From: Paralithodes platypus
Lineage: Eukaryota > Arthropoda > Malacostraca > Decapoda > Lithodidae
Reading direction: 5' to 3'
NCBI GenBank assembly: GCA_032716605.1
Contig: JAVRFV010002354.1
Coordinates: 124,001 to 188,000 of the forward strand
DNA: 64,000 nucleotides
In this document: positions 21,867-31,815 of the stretch, one piece after another
Layout of the letters: the number at the start of each line of letters is the position of its first letter
Numbering within the stretch: position 1 is the stretch's first letter
Notes under the pieces: model-generated
Told to the model about the DNA's origin: nothing
The model's input: the letters and a program-made list of their open reading frames with translations, nothing else
The model's database searches: none
Program-made: the position numbers and the translations under genes

Positions 21867-22882
21867 TTACAATTGTCCCGTACCGATCATGGATCGCCAC
21901 AACTGGGAGGAATCCAAAGCAGCCCGACGTGACGGCCTCTGAGGGGTATCACCTCGGTCCGCTCCAGTAGCAGGAAGGATATTATCAGAGTTCGGCTTGC
22001 TGTCGCCATCCACTACCTCTAAATCTATCTCTAGTGAGTATAGCTTAACCACCGGTCTGGTGGTCAAACCGGCTCCTGTTTTTACCTGAACTACCCTACA
22101 TTCGTGGTCAGGACCACAAAGAAGTTTCATTATCCGACCTATACGCCAAAAAAGTCGGGGGCCGTCATCATGTACTAGAACGACGTCCCCAACTTGCGGC
22201 GATGCTATCCCTTCTTTTACCATTAAGTGACGATGTTGCTCCCTGAATGATATTAAATAATCAGTGCTCCACCTTTTCCACAGGTCATGTGAGAGCTTTG
22301 TAACATATTGGAAGCGTTGGTTGACGGAATCATTGTTACGCCAAGTCGTGTCCTTGAGATCTTCCTCCGTGACTTCCCGCCTTGGAAAGCTTCTGATCCG
22401 CCTCCCATGAACCAGTTGTGAAGGAGTGATGGGTAGAGGGTCTTCAAGATCACTGTAGCTGTAGCCAAGCGGGCGATCATTGACTGTGGCCTCGAGCTCC
22501 AGTAATACCGTATTCAGGTCCTCTGTGGTAACCAATGCTCGACCCAGTACCTTCTTCAAGCCAGCCTTTAGGATGCCAATGACCCGTTCCCATATGTCAC
22601 CGAACCATGGCGCCCTGGCCGGTATAAACCGCCACTCGCACTTGAATTCCGCTAGAGTACCTTTTAACCTTGCATCATCCATCAACTCCCGTAATGTACT
22701 GGCTCCGCTAACAAATGTGGTGGCATTATCACTCATCATAATCTCAGGGTAACCCCTCCTGCTACTAAACCTACGGAACGCATGCAAAAATGATTCGCAG
22801 GAGAGGTTAGACACCGTTTCTACATGGACCGCTCTAGTAACTGCACAGGTGAATAAGACTACATATAGTTTACTTACAGTAC
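21867..22882 (-). CDS. BEL-B integrase, catalytic core and C-terminus
   Basis: Starts in sense at the LINE insertion point and runs open to a stop at 21867, just before the purine tract and 3' LTR. It contains the second and third catalytic residues (Asp in IMMSDNATTF, Glu in FGDIWERVIGI) and a DUF5641-like C-terminal domain (GDVVLVHDDGPRLFWRIGRI, TTRPVVKLY). The first Asp is across the insertion. Apart from the LINE the core is undamaged. Confidence 0.85.
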
Positions 22883-23556
22883 ACACAATACACAAATTAC
22901 AGTGCGCTACTCGTTCCATCACACTGTGCTGGATCCCCGCGCATGTAGGAATTCCGGGAATGAGCGTGCAGACTTCCTCGCTAAGCAAGCGTGTCATGGT
23001 GCACCCTCTACTACTTTGCTGCGTTCGGAGGATATGCTCCCTGTCCTCCGTCGCCATGTTTATGACGCTTGGCGAGTTGAGTGGAGAGCGCAACCATTAA
23101 CTGGCCACCTTCGCTCCATTAAGGATGACATACACTTGTGGCCCTCTTCAATTAATGGTTCACGTGCAGACCAAACCCTATTAACTAGATTACGTTTAGG
23201 CCACACACGCCTCACACATGGTTACCTGATGTCCACCCCCTCGTGGTCCGCCACCTGAATGCCAACATTGCCATACATCATTGACTGTTTTTCACTTTCT
23301 TTGTATTTGTCCCGTCTATGCTTCTGAAAGACGGAGATTCTTGCTGAACACCTCATTACATGGCATCCTCTCTGACTCAGACTCTTTCAATTTCACCCCT
23401 ATTCGTCACTTCCTGAGAGCGATAAATTTATACAATGACATATAACTACTGACATATACGTGACTTTAAACTCTGTACCCCCTCCTCCACCACTAGCCTT
23501 GAGAGGGCCTAGGCCCAGTGGGCTAGTATAAAATAAAAGCATCATCAACAACAACA
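22883..23556 (+). mobile_element. I-type LINE 3' fragment (RNase H end)
   Basis: Plus-strand, 5'-truncated LINE inserted in the BEL-B integrase, flanked by ACAGTAC (22876-22882 and 23557-23563). It encodes the end of an RNase H domain (VLDPRACRNSGNERADFLAK, frameshifted near 22935) and the following tail up to about 23258. An RNase H domain at the C-terminus of a LINE ORF2 is typical of the I group. It ends with ATCATCAACAACAACAAC. Confidence 0.75.
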
Positions 23557-23563
23557 ACAGTAC

Positions 23564-24192
23564 CCCCCTTCTCTTTTATTGGCAAGGCACCTGTGTAGTC
23601 AACCCCCGTTACCTGGAAAGGACTCACTTCCTGAACCCTAAACTCCGGCAATGGAGGGGCCTGTACAGCACGGTATGATGTACCTTGCAATCTCTTGCAG
23701 ATGATACATCCCCTTAAGGCTTTCTTTACTACCTGTCTAATCTTGGGGATCCACCATCTTTGCCTTATGTAATTTACAACATAACTAACACCACTATGGT
23801 TACACTTTGTGGCAGTAATTACTAAGGAGAGTGGCTATACGATGTTTATTAGGGATAAGGATAGGGTACTTGGCGCTATCATGTAAAGCTGAAAAGTGTA
23901 GCCTACCTCTACAGCGTATCATGCCTCCCTCCATATAGAGGCCTAACTGCTTCACTATATTGCCTGATGTGCCCTGTCCTTTTGACAAATAGTGGTGTTC
24001 CTCAGAGTAAGCTTCTCTCTGAGCTACCTTAATCATGGCTGACTCTGCTGCTCTTAATTCCGGCACCGTCAAGTATGCCGGTTTTGCCTGATAATTCCCT
24101 TGTGTCTTCTCTTTAAGAGTCTTAATAAACCTAAGGACCCATGCCATTACATGCCATGAGTTCATATATGAGCCATACCGGTCCCAATTCAA
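23564..24192 (-). CDS. BEL-B integrase, N-terminal part
   Basis: 23800-24192 is an open frame covering the start of the integrase region (AKPAYLTVPELRAAESAMIK, GGMIRCRGRLHFSAL). It closes at a stop after LSNYCHKV near 23800; the zinc-binding continuation (RQRWWIPKIRQ, then two Cys as C-x-x-C) is in another frame down to 23564. So a frameshift lies near 23805. The first core Asp (VTGVDYTGA) is near 23600. The gene continues at 22875 beyond the LINE insertion. Confidence 0.8.
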
Positions 24193-27100
24193 TATGGCAG
24201 TAGGGTAACCGGTACCGGCAATGACAGGGTTCCTTCTTGACTCATGTTACAACCCACAGTGGTGTCCCCTCCTATTGAGCCCCCTATTGGGCCATGATCA
24301 GGCCATAGCATTTGGTGAGGTAGCCATGTGGGCCCTCCCCACCAAAGCGAAGAAGCAACTAAGGACACATAAGAAATCCCTCTGGTAACTAGATCACTGG
24401 GGTTGTCCTCTGTGGACACATTTCGAAAATGAGCGCCGGGGACTAATGACTTTATCTCATCAACTCTATTTTGAACATATATAGGCAAAATCTTTTTACT
24501 AGACAACCAGCATAGGGTTATCTGGCTGTCCGACCAGAGGTATACATTCTCTATAATCAGCTCGTCCGCGTAGGCCTCACATATATAACATGCGAGACGA
24601 GCTGCGAGAAGAACAGCAGTCAACTCCATCTTAGGTATGGTGAGGGACTTAATAGGCACCACCTTAGCTTTGGCCATTACTAACCTACTCACCTCATCAC
24701 CAACCGCATAGGCCGCTACACCATATGCTACTGAGCTAGCGTCACTAAATAGGTGCAGCGTAACCCTCTTAGAATTAGTGACCTGACGGGGAAACATGAT
24801 ACCTGTACTATCTATCATATCGTTATAAATACCTTGCCAGTTAGCTCTCATGTCATCTGGAATGGGGACATCCCACCCACACTCTAATCTCCACAAGTCC
24901 TGTACGAACCTCCGCGCCCGGATGGTTACCGGTAGCAACGCTCCTAGAGGATCGAACACACTCGCGGTTAGACTTAGAGCCTCGCGTTTCGTAACCAATG
25001 CAGGGCTACTTCCGCGGCAATTAACCTGTAACATATCCTTATTAGTTAGCCACCCAACGCCAAGCACCCTAACCCCGTCTTGTTTGGCGGAAGCTATACC
25101 CTTCAGGTGCAACAGTTCCCGCAAACTCTCATTATTTGTGATCCACTCACGTAAAAACAGGTTAGCGCTGGAAAATATTCTACGGGCATCCCAACATTGT
25201 TGTTGCAAATCACTTACATCATCACCAGTCCCCTGCAAGTTATCAATATACAGCCCCCTTTTTAGCTTATTAACTACTTCACTGTTCTCCTGTATCATAG
25301 ACAGGTGTTTTTGAATGGTAGCATTAAGGAGGAACTGGGAACAGGTGGCCCCGAACAGAACTGCATGAAACCGGTAGACAATGTAAGGACCTGCAACATC
25401 CAAGGGATCAACGGGCCACAGAAATCTAGTAGCATCCCTATCTTTCTCACTCAACCCCACCATGAGAAATGCTTTCTCAATATCACTCACCCAGGCAAAT
25501 TGATGGCATCTAAAGCGCAGAAGCACCTGGGTGAGGTCAGCCACTAGCGATGGACCTGTATGGAGACAGTCATTCAGACTGAACGCCTTCTCGTCCATCC
25601 TAGCCGAACAGTCAAACACTATCCGTACAGGCGTAGTAACACTATCCTTGGTAATACCATGGTGAGCTAAGTAGTGAATGGGATGACCAGCTTGATTCCT
25701 GTTTTCTACCCTTTCAATAAACCCCCTTTCTATCTGATTTTCCAGAACCTTTGTAGACTGTTGACAGTAGTTGGGATCTTTTATAAACTTACGCTGCAAG
25801 CCTCTCATTCTGCCCAGGGCTAACTTAAAGTTATCAGGTAATTTATCTATGTTATCTCTCCACGGCAGTTCCACTATATACTGTCCCTGTGCTTCGGAAT
25901 ACTGTACCGTTTCAGAAAATCTATTTAAGACTTTCTCCCCACCCTTACCAGTCTCATTAGGACTTATACCAATATGGTCCAAGTCCCATAGAGCTGTCAG
26001 ATCCTTTAATTCTGGAGAATTCCTGCCAATATCTTCCTGTATCTCCACTAAAGGGTCTACTGCTAACTTAAGAACAGTGACTAACTCTACATGGGTCTCT
26101 TCTATATCTGACTGATAAGTGCCACTCAGTGCATAACCATAAATTGTGGGTAACATAACTATACTTCCTTCCCTGACATAGCCTGAATGTACAAAGTGGT
26201 AATAAAAGTCCGCCCCAATCAGTAACCCTATCATATCTCCATCAGTGATACCTGGATCTGCTAATTTGTAACCCCGAGCCTTGATAGCATTTACCTCCAT
26301 CTCTAATCCCCTCCCTGGCTTGTATACTGGTAACTCCTCCACCACAACGGCTCTCAAATTACGCACCCTTCTTCTGTGATGATAGGTTAACTCTACTATT
26401 TCATACTCAGTACTACCAAGTGAGCCAGTAAATCCCTGGAGCCTTAGCTGTTCCTTACTGACCCCAACGTAATCAAGCTGCGATAAAGCAGAGCGCAAGA
26501 TGAAGGTACGCTGCGAACATTGGTCCAACAAAGCTCTTACTTTACTGGTATGACCGTTTCTGTCGGTCAAGGGAATCTGAATGGTAGGCAACAACACTGC
26601 ATTACGGCCCGAAGCCACAGCCATGGTCACTGTTGGTTCAGGGGCCACTGGTTGTCCAGTTTGTTCAAGGCGTGGCGTCGGACACAAATAATTAAATTGT
26701 TTCTGTTGACAGAATCGGCACGGCCTAATTTTAGGATTAGTACACCCCTGGCTGCCATGTTCAGACGACAGGCACCCGACGCACAATTTCAACTGCCTTG
26801 CTCTATTGGCCTTGGCAGGACTGTTCTTGTATTTTGCACACTTTGCCCAAAAATGTCCTGTCTTTAAACACAACTTACATCCATACTTCTGCTTGGTATC
26901 GGGTTTCTGATACACTGCATATGCTGCTGTGGCGGTCGCCCCAAACTGTTCTAGTGGATTATGTCTACTTTCTAGATTGCACACTTCAGTCTTAAACACA
27001 CGAACATATTCATCCACATCCAGCCAGTTGTCTTTTAATTCACGCTTAATCACTTCAGAGAGTGCACTAGGAAGTTTATTATGCAACAGTACTGCACACA

Positions 27101-27800
27101 TATCACTTACTGTTACATCCATAGAGCGTAATGACTCTAACGCACACTCAAATGACGCGGAAAAATCTTTCAGAGCACTGACCTCCTGGCTAGGATGCGG
27201 GAGATTACACAGTTTCGCTATGTGAGCTGCTTTGATGCGATCCTTTTGACCATAACTGTTTTTCAATATAGTGACCGCTGGTTCGTAACTTGCAGCAACC
27301 AAACTAAATCCACTAACAATTTGTAGAGCCTCGCCACTAAGTTGTCCCTTTAGATACGTAAATTTCTGAATGTCAGTTAAGTCTGTTTGGGAGTGAACAC
27401 TACAATCAAAGAGCTCCCAGAAACCCACCCACTGTGTTGGATCCCCATCAAAAACTGGCAACTTCAGGGAGGGTAGCTTAATACCCTTCTGTTTCCTACT
27501 TGCTGCACTATCATGAGATCTACCAGTAGTGGTTGTCTGTAGAGCACTATCTAACTCAGCTAACTGACTGTTTACTTGATTAACATACTGCATATCTTTC
27601 ACCATCTCATCCTCTAACTGATCATCTGAATATAAGCTATACAACTCTATGCTATGCGACTCGATATCAGCTAGGGCCTTTTCTATAGTGATTTTCACAC
27701 CCCTTACATCATGCAGTGTAGCAGCATGTTCAATAAATTCAGACAGATTAGAGGTAAGCTTAGTAATCCCTCCCTTCTTGGCGGCCCTGAACCGCCGCAA
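24189..27800 (-). CDS. BEL-B gag-protease-RT-RNase H polyprotein
   Basis: An intact 1203-codon frame. Residues 1-110 are a helical N-terminus; 112-260 a DUF1759-type Gag domain (LKLPVFDGDPTQWVGFWELF); about 305-320 a zinc knuckle CKLCLKTGHFWAKC, followed by a second Cys cluster (CVGCLSS, CRFCQQ); about 415-440 an aspartic-protease region with LLDQCSQRTFI where D-S/T-G is usual; about 640-1000 the RT, with FAWVSDIEKAFLMVGL (first Asp) and GLYIDNLQGTGDD (catalytic box YIDN rather than YxDD); about 1015-1160 RNase H (LHLFSDASSVAYG, LWSDSQITLCWL, NPSDLVTRG). It encodes particle assembly, processing and cDNA synthesis. Integrase follows in overlapping or shifted frame at 24192. The absence of stops suggests recent activity. 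Confidence 0.92.
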   Translation of the reverse strand: MRRFRAAKKGGITKLTSNLSEFIEHAATLHDVRGVKITIEKALADIESHSIELYSLYSDDQLEDEMVKDMQYVNQVNSQLAELDSALQTTTTGRSHDSAASRKQKGIKLPSLKLPVFDGDPTQWVGFWELFDCSVHSQTDLTDIQKFTYLKGQLSGEALQIVSGFSLVAASYEPAVTILKNSYGQKDRIKAAHIAKLCNLPHPSQEVSALKDFSASFECALESLRSMDVTVSDMCAVLLHNKLPSALSEVIKRELKDNWLDVDEYVRVFKTEVCNLESRHNPLEQFGATATAAYAVYQKPDTKQKYGCKLCLKTGHFWAKCAKYKNSPAKANRARQLKLCVGCLSSEHGSQGCTNPKIRPCRFCQQKQFNYLCPTPRLEQTGQPVAPEPTVTMAVASGRNAVLLPTIQIPLTDRNGHTSKVRALLDQCSQRTFILRSALSQLDYVGVSKEQLRLQGFTGSLGSTEYEIVELTYHHRRRVRNLRAVVVEELPVYKPGRGLEMEVNAIKARGYKLADPGITDGDMIGLLIGADFYYHFVHSGYVREGSIVMLPTIYGYALSGTYQSDIEETHVELVTVLKLAVDPLVEIQEDIGRNSPELKDLTALWDLDHIGISPNETGKGGEKVLNRFSETVQYSEAQGQYIVELPWRDNIDKLPDNFKLALGRMRGLQRKFIKDPNYCQQSTKVLENQIERGFIERVENRNQAGHPIHYLAHHGITKDSVTTPVRIVFDCSARMDEKAFSLNDCLHTGPSLVADLTQVLLRFRCHQFAWVSDIEKAFLMVGLSEKDRDATRFLWPVDPLDVAGPYIVYRFHAVLFGATCSQFLLNATIQKHLSMIQENSEVVNKLKRGLYIDNLQGTGDDVSDLQQQCWDARRIFSSANLFLREWITNNESLRELLHLKGIASAKQDGVRVLGVGWLTNKDMLQVNCRGSSPALVTKREALSLTASVFDPLGALLPVTIRARRFVQDLWRLECGWDVPIPDDMRANWQGIYNDMIDSTGIMFPRQVTNSKRVTLHLFSDASSVAYGVAAYAVGDEVSRLVMAKAKVVPIKSLTIPKMELTAVLLAARLACYICEAYADELIIENVYLWSDSQITLCWLSSKKILPIYVQNRVDEIKSLVPGAHFRNVSTEDNPSDLVTRGISYVSLVASSLWWGGPTWLPHQMLWPDHGPIGGSIGGDTTVGCNMSQEGTLSLPVPVTLLPY

Positions 27801-28208
27801 TGACTATATTTTCTCATCCATTCTTAAAAGTTTACGGTAACTAAAGCTTAAGGAACAACAATACTAATCGTCACTGTAGGCTAACCTATTCTAATCTATT
27901 CTAAGCCTAGGCTAACCTACTTACATTGATGACGACAGCAACCAAGCAAATTGAAGCATGCAGACCGCGTGCCCCCTGTGAGTTTACAAATGATCAAAGA
28001 AAAGGAAAATTACCCTATGTCATAATAATTTTACTCTACTTTACAATATTTACTTTACTAGGCTAGGCTATATTAAATTTTAACAAATTACAAAGAAAAA
28101 GAAAGAAGGATCAAGACTCCTCTGAAGGAGGAACAGCCGCAGCCGTCGTCCTAGTCTTGAGATCTAGCCTATTGCGTCGACTGCTCCTCCTCGGCCCCGT
28201 CCTTCTCC
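27801..28208 (-). other. BEL-B spacer between SGNH-like ORF and gag
   Basis: 408 bp with no ORF of note. It contains short CTAGGCTAACCTA-type repeats around 27880-27920. It could hold a splice acceptor or internal entry signal for gag-pol translation; none can be identified by eye. Confidence 0.6.
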
Positions 28209-28886
28209 TCAAAGAAGGCACGCGCTCTGTAGCCTATCTAATACCTTCCGGCTCCCTGGCGCATCTAAATGAACTCCGTCCCACAAGTCGGTCTTACTCA
28301 TCCCCATGGCAAAGTACCTTTGTTTAGTAAATGGGAGATTTCTTCGCAAGCGGAGGTTCACACCATTCTTTGCCCTATTGTACTCCTCGGGAGTCATACC
28401 CTTAGGGCTTACCCTAGACTCCAGACTGACCACCAGACAGTGACCCCCAGTCCTCTCTTCTATCTCTTCAGCTAGAGACTGGAGCCCGAGGGCCACCCCC
28501 TGAAGGTCAGCTTGCAGGGACAAATAATTTCCCCCGAGGATCAGGAACGTAAGATCCGGCTTGTAGGCTAGGAGCTCATCCCAGGCCGAGGTCTGCCTGA
28601 CAGTGTCTACCCTTGCCCCTGGTCTATATATTTGTTTAACAAAAAAAGCAGGGCACTGCACTGGACGATCCAGCGGAAAACCCCGCACATAGGAATGGCC
28701 AAAGAGGGCCACCTTTCTCAAAGGCACAGGGTAATAACCGGACGATGGCACAAACTCTTGGCCAACGCCCCCTGCCCTTGCAGCCCTCCCCGGTGCGCCC
28801 CTCGGCATTTGTCCACTGGATCGCCCAGCTCTACACAAAGGCAGACAAGTCAGGCTTAACACCCCCCCCCCCCCAATTCTTATCAA
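28209..28886 (-). CDS. BEL-B accessory ORF: SGNH/GDSL-like hydrolase
   Basis: About 225 codons at most. The first part crosses a run of C at 28861-28874 and is low-complexity, so the real start may be the Met near 28808. SGNH family blocks are visible: KVALFGHSYVRGF (block I, nucleophile Ser in GHS), RPGARVDTVR (block II Gly), LTFLILGGNYLSL (block III, Gly-x-Asn, with the usual next Asp replaced by Tyr) and LWDGVHLDAPG (block V, Asp-x-x-His). Known family role: ester hydrolysis of lipids or carbohydrates. A role in a retroelement is an inference. It lies between the 5' LTR and gag, 408 bp upstream of gag-pol. BEL-A has a homologue in the same place (33516-34082). There is no signal peptide or membrane segment. 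Confidence 0.75.
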   Translation of the reverse strand: MIRIGGGGVLSLTCLPLCRAGRSSGQMPRGAPGRAARAGGVGQEFVPSSGYYPVPLRKVALFGHSYVRGFPLDRPVQCPAFFVKQIYRPGARVDTVRQTSAWDELLAYKPDLTFLILGGNYLSLQADLQGVALGLQSLAEEIEERTGGHCLVVSLESRVSPKGMTPEEYNRAKNGVNLRLRRNLPFTKQRYFAMGMSKTDLWDGVHLDAPGSRKVLDRLQSACLL

Positions 28887-28910
28887 TATATAACAGATGG
28901 CCCAGTATCC

Positions 28911-28926
28911 TGGTCACACGGCACCA
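28911..28926 (-). promoter_or_regulatory. BEL-B primer-binding site (putative)
   Basis: Four bases after the 5' LTR in sense is TGGTGCCGTGTGACCA, which is complementary to a tRNA 3' end finishing in GGCACCA. The position and the TGG start fit a minus-strand primer site. I cannot assign the tRNA. Confidence 0.6.
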
Positions 28927-28930
28927 ATTA

Positions 28931-29478
28931 TATCCTGAATATTATTCCCAGGGGGTAGAGGAGAAATGGATATAAAGTAAATGTTCAGACCTGGAAAGAT
29001 GAAATGGCCTAGGCTATAAATATGATACCGGTCGGCGTTGGACTTACGTGTTAAATTGTATATGTAGGCTATCTGTGGTAGTCCCAGTAATATCTATGAA
29101 GTACTTCTAGTATTAAAGGAACTTAGCTGTGATGCAAAGAGTGTAGGTTAGGTGATGGACATGTCGGTAGGTGTAGATCAGTGAAGTTCTGTTGTTATGT
29201 GGCAGCAACTGGTGGTTTGTTGTGAATGGGACGAAGTCTCTGTGTGAAGTGTACCGAGATTCCCTCTTATAGTAACAATATAAATATATTTAAGGGTTCT
29301 ATATCGCCCCCCGTGATTAAATAATAAGGGAAAATAAACTAAGATATAATTGGTGCAACCACAGTAATACTTATCCACAAAGATAAATAAAGTAATGCGT
29401 ATAAACAAAAAAGGAACCAGCTGTCGTGAACCCGGGAAATTCAAACTACGGTATATATACCAGCTAGGATTCACGACA
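28931..29478 (-). mobile_element. BEL-B 5' LTR
   Basis: 548 bp, the same length as the 3' LTR and about 99% identical to it. Internal sequence begins at 28930 in sense. Confidence 0.9.
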
Positions 29479-29483
29479 AGCCT

Positions 29484-29951
29484 CCACAACTCCGGGATCC
29501 TCTTTAATAATGGAAAGATGTTTTAAGATCGTGGCATTAAGAAGAAACTGTGAGCAAGTCGCCCCGAACAACACTACCTTAAATCGGTAGCAAAGTAAGG
29601 GTGAAGATAAGTCCAAGGGATCCTTTGGCCACAGAAATCGGATGTAACCACGATCTTATTCATGAAGGCTCAACATGAGAAAGGCTTTCTCGATGTCACT
29701 TATCCAGGCATATTTGTGTACCCTGAATCGCAACAATATTTTTGCTAGATCTGGCACCAGTGATGGCCCTGTGTAAAGGCAATCATTAAGACTTGGTCTG
29801 CCCTTGCCAACACTAGCGGAACAGTCGTACACAATACGAACGGGCGTCGTTGTGCTAATTTTGGTGACCCCGTGATGTGCCAAATAATGACTGTTTTCAG
29901 TAACACCGAAAGGAACCTCTTCAATAAAATCACGATGAAGTTGATCTTGGA
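29484..29951 (-). pseudogene. BEL-A copy 1 RT, N-terminal half
   Basis: Contains YLAHHGVTKISTTTPVRIVY, NDCLYTGPSLVPDLAK and YAWISDIEKAFLML with the first catalytic Asp. An in-frame TAA stop follows LHE at 29656-29658, and the same stop is present in copy 2 at 44879-44881. After it the frame stays open to the BEL-B insertion point. The segment from the LINE D poly(A) to about 29945 produces a spurious N-terminal extension in this frame. Confidence 0.8.
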
Positions 29952-29982
<31 letters not shown>

Positions 29983-30306
29983 CAATGAACGGAGGAAGGA
30001 AAAACACAGATAAAACAAAAAGGTCCATGTGCCTAAAGGCATCCTCCATTCATAAAATGTTTGTAACAACTGGATTTAAACATTTGTAGATTGTAAGTTT
30101 GTGGAAAGCAATTCGAGGGAAGTGAATTCCAAAGAGTAGTAGTTCTAGGGATAAATGAATTTTGATAAGCAGAAGTTCTGCATTGTGGAGGAGAAAGTGT
30201 AAATTCATGGGCGCTCTCAGCTGCCCTAGTTCTACGGGGAAATATGTGGAGAGGCGGCACAATTGAAGCAAGTTCCTCGGAACAATTGCTGTGAAAATAT
30301 CTGTAT
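29952..30306 (-). mobile_element. LINE D 3' fragment
   Basis: A minus-strand, 5'-truncated LINE with a poly(A) tail (T run at 29952-29977). Its 75-codon C-terminus (VPPLHIFPRRTRAAESAHEF, TTLWNSLPSNCFPQTYN) is nearly identical to that of the longer LINE D at 36531-38150. It is inserted in BEL-A between the protease/RT linker and the RT. TGGAT-type flanks match on both sides. Confidence 0.85.
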
Positions 30307-31815
30307 CTGGATAACGTTGGTGTAGGCTAGTGACTACAATTGACAGGTTCTTGTTTGAAATGCTTCTGCAGACCCCTTAGGCGACCCGCTGCTAAACCAT
30401 AATTAGAAGGCAGCTTCTCTTTATGTTGGTTCCATGGCAGTCTGACTTCATATTGTTGATTCTGTGCAGAGTATGTTACTGTCTCCTTGTATATGTCCAA
30501 CGCAGTCATGTTTTCCTTTGAATCTTCGTTTGGAGAAATTCCTAGATGATCCAGTTCCCACATACATTTTAATTCATTATGACATGGATTACTTGATTCC
30601 GTGGATATATATTGATCCATCGGGGTGACCGCAACTTTCAAAATTGTAACTACCTCTACTTGGGCGCTAGACTTGTCGTTATGGCAGGAGCCACTTGGTG
30701 CATAACCAAATTTAGTGGGCAAGAGAATTATGTCACCCTCTTTCTTGTACCCTGGCCGCACTAAGTCATAATAATAATCAGCACCAACCAACAAGTCCAG
30801 TCGAGATGTCTAGATCCAGCTGTGTCATTAGAGAATCAGCTAATTTGTAACCTTTGTTTCGCAAAACTCTCATGTCTGCTTCAAGGCATTCTGATCCTTT
30901 GTGATCCGGAAGAGTTTCTACCACAACTGCTTGTAGAGGATAGTTTCTGCCCCGGAACTTGTATTTGAAGGATACTACTGGGTACTTTTTGCTCTCACAT
31001 GCTCCGGTAAACCCTCGCAACTCTAGCTCTTCATCACCCACTTTTATATAATGGATCGAGTCTAGAGCGGAATTTAAAATGAAGGTGCGCTGTGAGCACT
31101 GATCCAGCAGTGTTCTCATTTTGACTGTTCCTCTTGATTCCTTAACTGTTGGCAGCATAACAGTTGGGAGGATAATACTTGTCTTCTTTGACGACACAGA
31201 CATCGTGGTAGTTTGCGTCTTGGTCTTTGTTACCTGTTGAGGTTTTTGCTCCTTTTTTGCACCGTCCCATGAAGATCTGGGCTGACAGAGGATATGGTAG
31301 TGTCTGTTTTGACAGAACCTGCAGTTGCGGATGTCAGGGTTCACACAACCATTGCTCCCGTGGGTTGAAGATAAGCACCCGGTGCAAAGGTTGAGTTGCT
31401 TTGCGCGTTTTACTTTCAGAGCACTGGTTTTGAATTTGATACACTTAAACCATGCATGTGCCCCTTCGCACAACTTACAACCCTTCCTTCGCACCGAGGC
31501 CTCCTGCACCGCAAAGGATGCTGAAGCAACTGGTATGTGTGGCGTAGTCCGTTCTGCTACACTTTCCATGTTAAACACTTCTGTCTGGTAAGCCTGGACA
31601 AACCTTTCTAGGTCCAGACCTTCTTCTCCTAAAGTTCTCTTTAATGTTTCCTTTAGTGGGGATGGCAATTTATTCATGAGAATTACAACACTAGCTTCAT
31701 TAAGGGTAATTTGTAGGGTTTCTATTGACCTCAGTGTACTTTCAAAACTAGCATAGAAACCCTTTAGTTCCTCGACATTGTAAGAGGGAGGATTCAACGT
31801 AGTAAGGTTAGTTAT
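30307..31815 (-). pseudogene. BEL-A copy 1 gag C-terminus, protease and RT linker
   Basis: 30778-31815 carries the end of the Gag domain (VEELKGFYASFESTLRSIET), a zinc knuckle-like CKLCEGAHAWFKC, a second Cys cluster (CTGCLSSTHGSNGC, CRFCQ) and the protease region with LLDQCSQRTFI. 30327-30794 continues in another frame (LVGADYYYDLVRPGY, LKCMWELDHLGIS). The frameshift is near 30790, where copy 1 has an extra TAGATCCAGC-like stretch relative to copy 2. The frame's N-terminal extension into the SINE (31816-32085) is spurious. Confidence 0.8.

Larger units (their letters stand above)
21290..29478 (-). mobile_element. BEL-B, full-length BEL/Pao retrotransposon
   Basis: 8189 bp, minus strand, with two 548-bp LTRs differing at only about six positions by eye, and a 5-bp target duplication AGCCT (21285-21289 and 29479-29483). 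It lies within the RT gene of BEL-A; the two sides rejoin exactly when it is removed. Order in sense: LTR, primer site, SGNH-like ORF, gag-pol, integrase, purine tract, LTR. The few LTR differences indicate a fairly recent insertion. It is itself interrupted only by a LINE fragment at 22883-23556. Confidence 0.93.

Noticed and set aside
25239..25250. YIDN box as a sequencing error
   Set aside because: It is present in three separate copies of two families, so error is unlikely; kept as a finding.
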